Positions 60,511 through 64,000 of a stretch of DNA of 64,000 nt are shown here, one piece after another. The notes below the pieces were generated by a model. It was not told where the DNA came from and made no database searches. It saw nothing but the letters and a program-made list of their open reading frames with translations. Each line of letters opens with the position of its first letter. The stretch's first letter is position 1. The DNA comes from Sclerodactyla briareus (Eukaryota > Echinodermata > Holothuroidea > Dendrochirotida > Sclerodactylidae). The translations under genes were made by a program, and so were the position numbers. Where the stretch lies: the NCBI GenBank assembly GCA_026419785.1, contig JAODTK010004832.1, positions 424,936-488,935 on the forward strand, read 5' to 3'.

Positions 60511-63018
60511 TAATAGATAGATAGATAGATAGATTAGATAGATAGATAGATAGATAGATAGAATGACATGGGCATCACAATAATTCAACCAGCAAGCTGG
60601 TAGTTGGCTAAAAAGTTGAATATCAATGCAGTCACAGTAATGAATACAAGCTGACTTCAGTCATATTTCAAGCTGCAATTTGTGCTTTAGAGGCCTAAGA
60701 AGCTACATCACATAGATAGCTCTTAGGAATCTTACACCACAACCATTTACAAATTATAATTATGAATTTATTATCTCAGCGATCACCTTACTTACCTGTA
60801 GCAGTCACAGAGAGTACATAACAGCTATAATAGAGGTCTATAAATAACAGGACAAAGTGCACTGTAAGATTATAGCAATTATCTCAGCATTTAGCGATGC
60901 TGGACCTGGGAGACAATCATCTTGGTCATCAGGGCAGTGCCAGAAATTGCCTGGCAAGGGTCAATGGGGGGGGGGGCATGCCATGTCCAACATACAGACC
61001 CCCTTAGCACCTTCTTGACAGAAGTTTTGTGACAATGAATTTTCCCTATAATTATTATTACTATCATTTTTTTATTTTTGAGGGGGGGGGGGGGGTAGTT
61101 AGTTACTCAAGCTTCCTGAAAGATTTGTCCTTGCTGGGACTCTGTGAAAGTGTGGGGGGGGGGGGGGCCAATGTTATTTGTTACCTTTTGAACATGGAAG
61201 ATTTACCATATAAATGTTGAATTGTCGCACATCACAAAAATTTTAGGAACAGGTTTGAATTACCCAGCTACAATGGCGACGGTGCCCGTTATTATCTAGT
61301 ACCATTAAACACTGTGTACTTGAGGTACAAAGTTTTGAGAGAATTTTAGTAGACTTTAGTTAATATCACCGTTCTGTCTTTCAACTGATAAGGGGTAACA
61401 TTTATCGTTGAATGTGATGTCATCAAATTAGTATCAGAGTATCAAATTTGTTAAGGTCAAATGGTGTGAGTGCCGATGGTGCTGTAGCTCAAACCACATG
61501 AGTGCAGTTATTTCTTTGCAGATGAAATGACTTTTAGGTGCAAAAAGTAAGGCATCAGTGACCACAAATTCTTGACCAACCCTGATGGTCACTCACTGGT
61601 GACAATCTACTGTTATAGTTATTAAAATTGACCCACATGGGAAACGCATTTGGACCATTTGACCCCAAAAATGACCTTTGTGTTGAAATTGCTCCAAGAT
61701 GACTGCTGACCCTTATTTTCAAAACATCCTGTGTTCGTGTGTGCAACTAAAATTCTGTATCGGCCATCCTTTTATCTGAAAATTTGTTATATTCCAGAAT
61801 ATATATGTTAGTTAAAGGCGGAATGCATTTTGCATTTGTTTTAGCACACAATCCCCCTACCCCAAAAAACTTCCGACATTCAATTGGTAAAAATAACTCA
61901 CAGGCCAACGATCATTGTGTTCTACATTCATCAACATCCATCAAGACTGGTGGTACTGGTAATACTGATTGATTTTACATTTTTCCCTAGAAACAATAGA
62001 TGGTTGTAAAATCTGTGAAAAATTCCAAGCAATTCCGACAATCTGTTTGAATGTTGCGATCTTTCACACAATATCTAATTATGCCCCTTTAGTGACTTTT
62101 GACCTTGACTTCCAGCCTTCGAGTGATAGGCTCTGTTGTCAATAATATTCTGTTCAAGATTTGTCAACCATTATTGAAGAATTTTAGTTAGACAGCCAAA
62201 GTTAGACAGACAAACAGATTACTGAATGGCTTGTGTCCCACCCCCATGCCCGACTTATAGCTCTATCACCCTTTCCCCTCAGGCCACCTTCTCCATCTGA
62301 TACATATATACATACCTCTCACACTGCCAGCAAATCATGGGGCCTTGAAACCTCTCACAGTGAACACAGTACCGGAGTTTGTGAATGACATGTTTGACCT
62401 CCATGACTGACTCCGATCCCCCCAACCATATCCCTTCACTCTCCCATCGATACGATACATAACTCTCACACTGCCTGCAGTGGTGAGATTTGGGGCTGTG
62501 AACTGCTCACAGTGAACACAGTACCGGAGTTTGTGAATGACATGTTTGACCTCCATGACTGACTCCGATCCCCCCAACCATATCCCTTCACTCTCCCATC
62601 GATACGATACATAACTCTCACACTGCCTGCAGCGGTGAGATTGCGGGCCCTAAAACCCCTCACAGTGAACACAGTACTAGTGTTCTACTGAATGGGCTTG
62701 TCCTACACCCCATGTGACTAACCCAGAGCCCTATCATCACCCCCTTTCTTCCCTGGCTGCTTCCTCTCCCCATCGATACCATACACTACAGTACCTCTCA
62801 CACTGCCAGAGATTGTTAGGCCTTGAACCCCTCATAGTGAGTACTAGGACTTGTGGATGGCTTGTTTGACCTTCCAAGACTTCCCACCAGACCCCCTCCT
62901 CCTGTCCCATTGATATGATACATACCTCTTACACTGCCTGCAGTGGTGAGATCGTGGGGCTTTGTACCCTTCACAGTGAACACAGTACTGAAGCTTGTGG
63001 ATGGACGCGGTTGTCCTT
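32985..63018 (-). CDS. ZDHHC6: ZDHHC6 palmitoyltransferase locus (span of recognised exons)
   Basis: Span of a minus-strand gene encoding a DHHC S-acyltransferase of the ZDHHC6 type. In the known family this is an ER multipass enzyme that transfers palmitate from its DHHC cysteine to substrate cysteines, for example in calnexin and the IP3 receptor, and has a C-terminal SH3-like domain. Six coding blocks are found in the correct order with canonical splice sites. N-terminal exons (first two membrane helices) would lie above 64000. The SH3 core exon expected between 39138 and 33152 was not found. Most blocks carry one or two small indels, usually in homopolymers. Because introns and splice sites are retained it is not a retrocopy. 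Sequencing error is more likely than a pseudogene, but both remain open. Confidence 0.85.
33153..35599 (-). other. ZDHHC6 intron, no recognised exon
   Basis: Contains a reverse relative of the 17757-17812 repeat (33650-33720) and otherwise unrecognised AT-rich DNA. The SH3 core exon (a 'V-EDYSG ... EPRI' type sequence, starting in phase 0 and ending with two bases) should lie between here and 39137, but I could not find it. Confidence 0.5.
35068..35126. repeat. 19-bp hairpin
   Basis: CTCCCCATTCAATGTTGTA (35068-35086) pairs with TACAACATTGAATAGGGGGAG (35106-35126) with one bulge and a 19-nt GC-rich loop. The core 13 bp are perfect. Possibly a foldback-element relic. Confidence 0.85.
35600..36150 (-). 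pseudogene. L2-like LINE 3' end (RT C-terminus and tail)
   Basis: The frame 36146-35949 reads QIRRLQNIHNKAARIIAGV, then FDHIRPILKELHWLP, the conserved C-terminal RT region of L2/CR1 LINEs. The frame 35991-35686 continues with LQDLLTLYQPGRALRSASDQ and PQVWNKIPHHSGIPSSLQIF, then HMF. The 3' tail CTGTAAAGCGCTTAGATGCC ... CTCTATATAAGCACCGGG, followed by an ATTAT-type run, fits L2 3' ends. One frame change separates the two ORFs. Inserted in a ZDHHC6 intron in the same orientation as the gene. Confidence 0.88.
36236..36260. repeat. (CA)n microsatellite
   Basis: About twelve CA units. Confidence 0.95.
36440..36930. repeat. Degenerate tandem repeat, about 120-bp unit
   Basis: Units share 'GACCTTTGAAATT', 'TTTTCGGGACCCACTGTTGTC' and 'AAGTGTCATGTAAATCAGAC' themes near 36480, 36595 and 36710. 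ORF 36484-36726 is a by-product. Confidence 0.6.
37295..37925. repeat. Direct 125-bp duplication flanking an insertion
   Basis: 37300-37430 and 37795-37920 share ACCAGAAAGCCTAAGGTTTT, GTGAAATCT, 'GCAATAT(T/A)GAGC', GTTTGTTTACGGCTGTG and ATGTGCTGAA. The 365 bp between them include a tRNA-like stretch on the complement (A box TAGCTCAATCATAGAGC, B box GAGTTGGAATCCC; 37785-37715). Confidence 0.7.
37640..37790 (-). mobile_element. Possible tRNA-derived SINE
   Basis: A- and B-box-like motifs at tRNA spacing on the complement, but the B box is imperfect and no tRNA fold is clear. Located inside the direct duplication described at 37295-37925. Confidence 0.45.
37926..39137 (-). other. ZDHHC6 intron, no recognised feature
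   Basis: Unique-looking intronic DNA with a G-rich patch near 38665-38690. No exon recognised. Confidence 0.4.
39138..39178 (-). CDS. ZDHHC6: ZDHHC6 41-nt internal exon
   Basis: The acceptor CCCATCTTCTCAACAG and the donor ACA|GTAAGT bound 41 nt. Read with one base added after ATCGAGCAGCTATC, it encodes IEQL-x-QKEQKKHRT, which lines up with human ZDHHC6 IEQLKQKADKRVRS between the linker and SH3 core. In the corrected form it is 42 nt, phase 0 at both ends, matching the ACG|GTAGGC end of the preceding exon array. As printed, the missing base breaks the frame. The good splice sites and correct order support it strongly despite its small size. Confidence 0.82.
39235..39285. repeat. GACTCAGACTC patch
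   Basis: AAGACTCAGACTCAACCAGTC and TTTGAGTCC, a short relative of the 30.9-kb repeat. Confidence 0.5.
39475..39642. mobile_element. Palindromic MITE with 32-bp TIRs
   Basis: GGAATAAACTGCAACTGGGA ... GACTTTTACTGG at 39475-39506 is inverted at 39610-39642 (GGAATAAACTACAGCAGGTC ... GACTTTTACTGG on the complement). An inner hairpin ATAACGGACGAGG/CCGAGTTCGTTAT has a 5-nt loop. About 168 bp and no ORF: a non-autonomous foldback element. Confidence 0.8.
39643..40245. mobile_element. Possible element with 11-bp TIRs
   Basis: TTCTACAACCC near 39645 is matched by GGGTTGTAGAA near 40235. Inner sequence diverges after the first 11 bp. A 113-codon ORF inside (39785-40126) has no family signature. Tentative. 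Confidence 0.35.
40420..40690 (+). repeat. RepC dispersed repeat (copy 2)
   Basis: AATGATACCTAACACGTAC, TAAGCCTAGCTTTCAAT, GATCATGTGCTTTTCACAAT, CTACATGGTAAATATAT in the same order as 31280-31600. The 104-codon ORF here is not conserved in the other copy. Confidence 0.6.
40691..42159 (-). other. ZDHHC6 intron, no recognised exon
   Basis: Mostly unique DNA. Two related phrases ('GTGGAATGAATAGGGGCATG' and 'GTGGAATGAATGGGGGCAAT' near 41750 and 41858) suggest a small local duplication. No coding motif. Confidence 0.45.
42160..42281 (-). CDS. ZDHHC6: ZDHHC6 linker exon, tandem copy 5
   Basis: Most downstream of five exon-like copies. It begins after GGTGTATTAG with TTCTACCCCTACGAC, encoding FYPYD, which matches the family motif (human VFPYD) better than any other copy. 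Later residues are frame-broken: the equivalent of GDG-x-x-WPV is only visible as GTTCGATTTCCTGGCC. The 3' boundary is approximate because the donor GTAGGC found in the other copies is not recognisable here. It may be a decayed copy or a badly read one. Confidence 0.6.
42311..42435 (-). CDS. ZDHHC6: ZDHHC6 linker exon, tandem copy 4
   Basis: The acceptor GGTGTATCATTAG and the donor ACG|GTAGGC bound about 125 nt. The first 31 codons are open and read DLGLREKLASGHEVG, then GDGYTWPV. This matches the human segment YDMGSRWRNFKQVF ... GDGLEWPV. After WPV two small indels are needed to reach DG-x-DQYTLT, the equivalent of human GCHQYSLT. It is the most intact copy, with both splice sites, and so the best candidate for the used exon. 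The intron to the next copy would be only 29 nt. Confidence 0.8.
42467..42585 (-). CDS. ZDHHC6: ZDHHC6 linker exon, tandem copy 3
   Basis: The acceptor TGTATGCATTAG and the donor-equivalent ACG|GTAGGC are intact. The open part reads LPLPLGWRETLSAGH, then the frame slips. The expected GDD-x-TWPV appears one frame over and the DQY equivalent is garbled. Splice sites fit phase continuity with the TM4 exon (AG|C). Confidence 0.72.
42618..42743 (-). CDS. ZDHHC6: ZDHHC6 linker exon, tandem copy 2
   Basis: The donor-equivalent ACG|GTAGGC is preserved. The expected acceptor ATTAG reads ATTAT, so the 3' splice site is lost. GGDGY is legible, then a 1-nt slip turns TWP into HLA, and the DGC-D-YT equivalent appears in another frame. 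Upper boundary approximate. Confidence 0.65.
42781..42917 (-). CDS. ZDHHC6: ZDHHC6 linker exon, tandem copy 1
   Basis: Most upstream copy of the array. It reads GGDGFTWPV and SCDQ, with WREKLFNQVNEVGA legible in a neighbouring frame, and ends at ACG|GTAGGC. The acceptor equivalent (ACTATCATCTACC) lacks AG. Its upstream flank is the ordinary intron, not another unit. Confidence 0.7.
42918..44489 (-). other. ZDHHC6 intron, no recognised exon
   Basis: Unique-looking intronic sequence with short ORFs that show no family match. A C-rich patch lies near 43455-43480. Confidence 0.5.
44490..44693 (-). CDS. ZDHHC6: ZDHHC6 exon: fourth membrane helix and TTxE-like motif
   Basis: A textbook acceptor (CCCCTCTTGTTCTCTTCCTATGCAG) and the donor CAAG|GTATGC bound 204 nt. 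The reading contains SPFVTFG, then a 22-residue hydrophobic helix including FIAVGAAIGVMIAVSFLLYI, then QMNIVRKNETG, matching human ZDHHC6 MLFFIQMKIILRNKTSIESW. After ETG the printed frame gives YRELDQSK. Removing one G from GGG gives ETGIESWIKA, which restores the conserved T-x-x-E element that follows the last helix in DHHC enzymes. The corrected exon ends with AG, joining the C at the start of the linker exon. Confidence 0.92.
44694..45779 (-). other. ZDHHC6 intron
   Basis: Unique AT-rich sequence between the TM4 exon and the minisatellite. Nothing recognised. Confidence 0.5.
45780..47510. repeat. 59-bp minisatellite, about 29 units
   Basis: Unit: CCTCCTTATGAATACCAGCG, AGCCTGGGTCCCATTCATGT, GATTCTTCAACTATAACAG. 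Units alternate between CATTCATGTGATTC and (C/T)ATTTATGTCATTC, so the underlying period is a 118-119-bp dimer over much of the array. Differences are mostly single-base deletions (GCGAGCCGGG, AAACCAGC and so on). Located in the intron between the DHHC and TM4 exons. ORFs in it are incidental. Confidence 0.95.
47511..47929. other. ZDHHC6 intron, no recognised feature
   Basis: Spacer between the minisatellite and the composite-repeat module. The end is related to the GATTAATGACATG-type lead-in seen at 56780. Confidence 0.4.
47930..48400 (+). repeat. Composite repeat, CTCCAGTGACC module
   Basis: Units with 'ACTTCCATTGACCCATTGTCTC', 'TATGCATAATTATGCAATTAG' and GAATGACTCCAGTGACCCTG. Related to 52.6, 56.8, 58.7 and (reverse) 9.5 kb. 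Confidence 0.75.
48401..50224. other. ZDHHC6 intron, no recognised gene
   Basis: Mixture of unique DNA and faint composite-repeat phrases (48650-49100). ORFs on opposite strands at 48869-49085 mirror each other and carry no motif. Confidence 0.4.
50225..50560. repeat. Two-copy tandem repeat, about 160-175 bp
   Basis: Starts near 50240 and 50410. Shared GGTGGGGTGATTG, CTGCAGGC(G/T)AGATGGGG, CAATTAAGGAAATGTGG, CAAGAGGGAA and GGGGAATTTAGGAAAT. Confidence 0.9.
50561..50759. other. ZDHHC6 intron spacer
   Basis: AT-rich; nothing recognised. Confidence 0.4.
50760..52559 (+). repeat. Composite repeat, GGGCCC array with flanking GACC modules
   Basis: An initial module (GTTGCATCCAAAATCTGC ... GGACCTTTGACC ... 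AAGTCAAACATG) at 50765-51040, then about eight GGGCCC-type units to about 52310, then TTGACCTTGACCTTTTAGGTGG ... CTGGTCGAGATTCAT, a GATAGATAG stretch and CAACCAGCATAGCTGGTTTG. The module order matches 59.39-60.61 kb. It fills the intron downstream of the DHHC exon. Confidence 0.85.
52560..52869 (+). repeat. Composite repeat, CTCCAGTGACC module
   Basis: 'AAACCATACCGACCAAGTTTCAT', GGGACTCCATTGACCCTGAT, 'ACCATGCAATTTGAACACTGAAT'. Directly continues the preceding module. Confidence 0.75.
52870..53226 (+). repeat. Composite repeat, CTAACGAG/CACACA module
   Basis: CTCGCTAACAAGCCC, GCCCAAAATCTAATCAGATCG, TTTCGGAGAAATCCTGCTAACG, an ACACAC-rich run (53130-53185), GTGATCCCTAAGTCTCTTC and GCAAGACAAAAG. 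It aligns with 59010-59385 and reverse 8851-9255. It ends about 100 bp from the DHHC exon. Confidence 0.85.
53329..53503 (-). CDS. ZDHHC6: ZDHHC6 DHHC active-site exon
   Basis: Carries the catalytic tetrapeptide in MNHHCPW, here NHHC: Asp is replaced by Asn as printed, whereas the family has DHHC. Next comes INSCGGHRNHTRFINFLILA, corresponding to human INNCCGYQNHASFTLFLLLA, then in another frame GCLHGAILHGITIYVKMFQ (human GCIHAAFIFVMTMYTQLY). A G8 run puts two extra glycine codons between W and I, and a 1-nt indel near 53402 changes frame before the third helix. The donor ATTT|GTATGT is good. Upstream, TTTTTCG-A-TGTGTAA reads as an acceptor TTTTTCAG|ATGTGTA with one A missing, giving Cys-Val after the CRD exon. 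The His-His-Cys residues are intact. Confidence 0.92.
53530..54860 (+). pseudogene. RTE-like LINE reverse transcriptase remnant
   Basis: Broken frames carry, in order: KLYMCFVDWRRLFDRVHRRV (family: LYxxFVDLEKAFDRVPR), a 'LLLFAIVVDVITR' block with the region of the YADD motif replaced by stops, a 'GKTKVM'-like block, a cysteine-containing 'CAVCxxGVGxNS'-like block near 54020-54150, LKVEGRVYQTVQAIAMLYGS, and an open C-terminal piece RWYGHVLRRDEDQVLRKALE. These are signatures of RTE-type non-LTR elements. Many stops and frameshifts, so inactive. It is antisense to ZDHHC6, and its left end lies about 30 bp upstream of the DHHC exon's 3' splice site. Confidence 0.85.
54861..55235. other. ZDHHC6 intron, no recognised feature
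   Basis: Unique spacer after the LINE remnant; may contain its 3' UTR (GATGACAAATCCGGATTAAA and on). Confidence 0.4.
55236..55515 (-). mobile_element. tRNA-derived SINE (copy 2)
   Basis: Aligns with 23426-23665: GAACGGAGCGGGGTGAAAG, TGTCTGTGAC, B box on the complement (GGTTCAAACCCC), CCTGCCACCTCACCGCT at the head, and body words ATTCTCGCC and CGTCCCCATC. Inserted in ZDHHC6 in the same orientation as the gene. Confidence 0.8.
55516..56289 (+). repeat. Composite repeat, GACC-type modules
   Basis: GCATCCAAATCTGCGCAGAC, 'CCTGGACCTTTGAC' and AAGTTTGGTCGACAT phrases align with 50765-51040. Upstream 55540-55960 contains fainter related units. Confidence 0.7.
56290..56815 (+). repeat. Composite repeat, GGGCCC units
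   Basis: Three to four units with GGATGGGCCCCGGGC, 'GATGAACATCAGC', 'GATGGGCCCTACGGGCCC' and GGGCCCACTAACGAGGAGC, as at 51.2-51.4 kb. Confidence 0.8.
56816..57150 (+). repeat. Composite repeat, CTCCAGTGACC module
   Basis: 'ATGCAAATTAGACACAATATTC', 'CTCCAGTGACTTGAGTCAATG', 'CCATACCCATCAAG'. Similar to 47930-48120. Confidence 0.75.
57151..58649. other. ZDHHC6 intron, no recognised gene
   Basis: More GC-rich and CpG-containing than its surroundings (57280-58450), with CACGTG words near 57677 and 57691. ORFs of 60-95 codons show no family. Could be an inserted element, but no terminal repeats were found. Confidence 0.4.
58650..59009 (+). repeat. Composite repeat, CTCCAGTGACC module
   Basis: Three units with CTCCAGTGAC, 'AAACCATGCAAAAA'/'AAGTCATGCAAATTAGAA' and 'CCATTGACCCGG', about 115 bp apart. 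Confidence 0.8.
59010..59388 (+). repeat. Composite repeat, CTAACGAG/CACACA module
   Basis: CTTGCTAACGAGCC, GCCCAAAATCAATCCGATCG, CCGTTTCGGAGGAAATCTGC, a CACACA run (59302-59336), GTGATCGCTAAGTCTCTTCC and GGCGAGACAGA. The 134-codon ORF 59125-59529 runs through this repeat and is not a gene. Confidence 0.85.
59389..60320 (+). repeat. Composite repeat, GGGCCC array
   Basis: Five to six units of about 150-180 bp: GGGCCCTATGGCCCAAGTGG, AAAATTCCTGAACACCCC, 'AGACCATCATTATGACCGAA', TTTGTGGGAGGAG and TGTGTGAAATTTCATA themes. Closest to the arrays at 51-52 and (reverse) 5.6-6.8 kb. Confidence 0.88.
60321..60612 (+). repeat. Composite repeat, GACC/GATA end module
   Basis: TTTGACCTTGACCTTAGGTGG, 'CTGGTCGAGATTCATCAAAG', a CAGA/GATA microsatellite at 60477-60563, GAATGACATGGGCATCACAA and the palindromic CAACCAGCAAGCTGGT. 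Same end as at 52330-52560. Confidence 0.85.
60477..60563. repeat. (CAGA)n(GATA)n microsatellite
   Basis: About eight CAGA units followed by about thirteen GATA units with two interruptions. Confidence 0.97.
60613..62300. other. ZDHHC6 intron; poly-G runs
   Basis: G runs of 11-14 at about 60966, 61082 and 61154. 62090-62230 has faint composite-repeat wording ('TTTTGACCTTGACTTCCAG', 'AGACAGACAAACAGA'). No exon recognised. Confidence 0.45.
62316..62398 (-). CDS. ZDHHC6: ZDHHC6 CRD exon-like tandem copy E
   Basis: Most downstream copy. Reads HKLRYCVHCERF, then QGPM and CWQCER, with an intact donor GAGAG|GTATGT and an acceptor-like AG|GTCAAAC. Both CxxC cysteines and the CxxC of the second half are kept, but the SHHC segment is reduced to MIC: His residues of the zinc site are missing as printed. 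It may be an alternative exon or a decaying duplicate. Confidence 0.65.
62463..62550 (-). CDS. ZDHHC6: ZDHHC6 CRD exon-like tandem copy D
   Basis: HKLRYCVHCEQFTAP, then a 1-nt deletion. The shifted frame gives SHHCRQCE, so all zinc-binding Cys/His positions are recoverable. The donor reads GAG|TTATG instead of GAG|GTATG, which weakens or kills it. About 125 bp of copy D and its flank are identical to copy E's upstream part, with a period of 152 bp. Confidence 0.65.
62615..62702 (-). CDS. ZDHHC6: ZDHHC6 CRD exon-like tandem copy C
   Basis: YCVHCEGF, a stop (TAG), GPQSHRCRQCES. Donor GAG|TTATG as in copy D. The first His of HHC is kept and the second replaced by Arg as printed. An upstream CATTCAG-type acceptor is present as GTAG|GACAAG. 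Confidence 0.6.
62795..62870 (-). CDS. ZDHHC6: ZDHHC6 CRD exon-like tandem copy B
   Basis: VKQAIHK, then stops. GAGGGGTTCAAGGCC and CAGTGTGAGAG|GTACTG align with the other copies, but internal deletions remove the CVHC and SHHC codons. The most eroded copy. Confidence 0.55.
62926..63018 (-). CDS. ZDHHC6: ZDHHC6 CRD exon (intact copy A)
   Basis: The acceptor TTTTGATACCTTCCAG and the donor AAGAG|GTATGT bound 93 nt. It reads LQYCVHCEGYKAPRSHHC, then RQCKR, nearly identical in pattern to human ZDHHC6 (LQYC--C-AYKAPRSHHCRKCNR), with all Cys/His ligands of the first half of the DHHC zinc-finger domain. Frame before LQYC needs one small correction. It joins through AG|A to the Cys-Val start of the DHHC exon 9.4 kb away. 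It is the first and only complete copy of a five-member tandem exon array. Confidence 0.92.
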
Positions 63019-63794
63019 CTGGAAGGTATCAAAAGCATTAGATCGGCCCAGTAGGACGGACGAGGTAAAAAGCAAATGGTCAATTCCGTGGGACTCGTGT
63101 GACATTTTTACTCAAATTTCTGCTGTTTGACAAAATTAACAAATAAAGAAAGTACTAGAGAAAAAACAAATTATGTAGTCAGTAATGGTATGCCATAATG
63201 CTTACAACAGTAGAGAAAACATTTTATCCCTGAAGCAGGAGGGTTGAAAATTGATGAAGAACTAAACGTGCCTCGCCCGTGACAGCTACTATTAGCAAAA
63301 ATCAAATGCACACACAATGTTGGATGGCTTATGTATTAGTAAAAGGGTTCAGTAATTTTTACAACTATATTGAAGTGGAAAAACACCTCTACCTCCAATT
63401 GTTATGCAACTTTGAAAAATGTTGTAACGCATGAAAATGGCGATGAAGATTTACTGTGACTCGCGTGACAAGAAAACGTGACTCGCGTGACAAGTTCACT
63501 TTTTCGGATAGTTCCCCACCAAATGCAGTGGTGAATCAAATGCTTGGAGCTTGCAGAGTGAGATATAACAGTCATTGGTCTAGAAAGTGTCCAAAAAGAA
63601 CTTCATTGGGAATGTCCTGATGATATTAATGTCCCTAGGTTCCTGGATGTAGACAGGAGGAACTGTAGGGGAGTACTGTACAGTATTTAAGTGCTATATC
63701 TGTCAATTATTATCACTTACAACATTTAATCTGTTGAAGAAACATTTTTCAAAATGTGATTCAAATTATCAGTTTCCATACTCATGCCATTATT
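63019..63794. other. Upstream ZDHHC6 intron
   Basis: No N-terminal ZDHHC6 exon is found before the window edge. A small duplication, GTGACTCGCGTGACAAG twice, at 63455-63492. Confidence 0.45.
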
Positions 63795-63965
63795 GATAGA
63801 CCCAAAGTGGAAATGCTGTACCAATTTCATTTTGATTAAAAATACCATTCTCATTTGCCATATTTGAATAGACCAAAAGTGTGAAAGCTGTATCCAATTT
63901 CGTTTTGATTAAAAATACCATTCTCATTTGCCACTGAAAGTGTAGCAGCTGTTTTCAATTCCGTT
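63795..63965. repeat. 72-bp tandem repeat, 2-3 copies
   Basis: CAATTTC(A/G)TTTTGATTAA, AAATACCATTCTCATTTGCCA and 'AAAGTG...AGCTGT' repeat at about 63822, 63895 and (partial) 63940. Confidence 0.85.
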
Positions 63966-64000
63966 AACTTATATCACTACAGCCGATTGCACAAAAGAAT

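Noticed and set aside
62335..62672. Independent small ORFs with a repeated 'GDRSQSWRSNMSF' peptide
   Set aside because: Frameshifted reading of the intron and exon edges of the ZDHHC6 CRD exon array; the conserved frame is the CVHCE one.

Overview
The window is nuclear DNA of an animal, not a prokaryote. It holds multi-kilobase introns with GT...AG splice sites, tRNA-derived SINEs, CR1/L2- and RTE-type LINE remnants, foldback MITEs, microsatellites and many long poly-G/poly-C runs. No dense ORFs, operons or rRNA/tRNA genes are visible. The repeat repertoire looks like a marine invertebrate, perhaps a deuterostome, but the sequence does not fix the species. Repeat units and exons differ from one another mainly by 1-nt insertions or deletions, as in unpolished long-read sequence, so reading frames break often.

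One protein-coding gene is recognised. It is an orthologue of ZDHHC6, the ER palmitoyltransferase, on the minus strand, entering from beyond the right edge and ending near 32985. In transcription order: the first half of the DHHC cysteine-rich domain (63018-62926, followed by four more tandem exon-like copies down to 62316); the DHHC exon (53503-53329); the last transmembrane helix and the TTxE-like motif (44693-44490); the linker toward the SH3-like domain (a tandem array of five exon-like copies, 42917 to about 42160); a 41-nt exon (39178-39138); and the last coding exon (33152-32985). The last exon, read through a missing A, ends in a dilysine KKxx ER-retrieval tail. N-terminal exons lie outside the window. 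The SH3 core exon was not found.

Layout: 0-12 kb holds minisatellites, reverse-strand pieces of a composite repeat and unrecognised DNA. 12-24 kb is a mosaic of LINE, SINE, MITE and G-rich repeats, with a dispersed family here called RepA. 24-32 kb is mostly unrecognised DNA, with a 108-bp array at 29 kb and GACTCGG-type repeats. 32-63 kb is the ZDHHC6 gene, whose introns carry an L2-like LINE, an RTE-like LINE abutting the DHHC exon, a 59-bp minisatellite and long stretches of the composite repeat.

The most unusual feature is that two different internal exons of one single-copy-type housekeeping enzyme gene are each present as five tandem exon-like copies. Gaps between copies are short (29-37 nt in one array, 55-92 nt in the other), a geometry that would favour mutually exclusive splicing if the copies are used.
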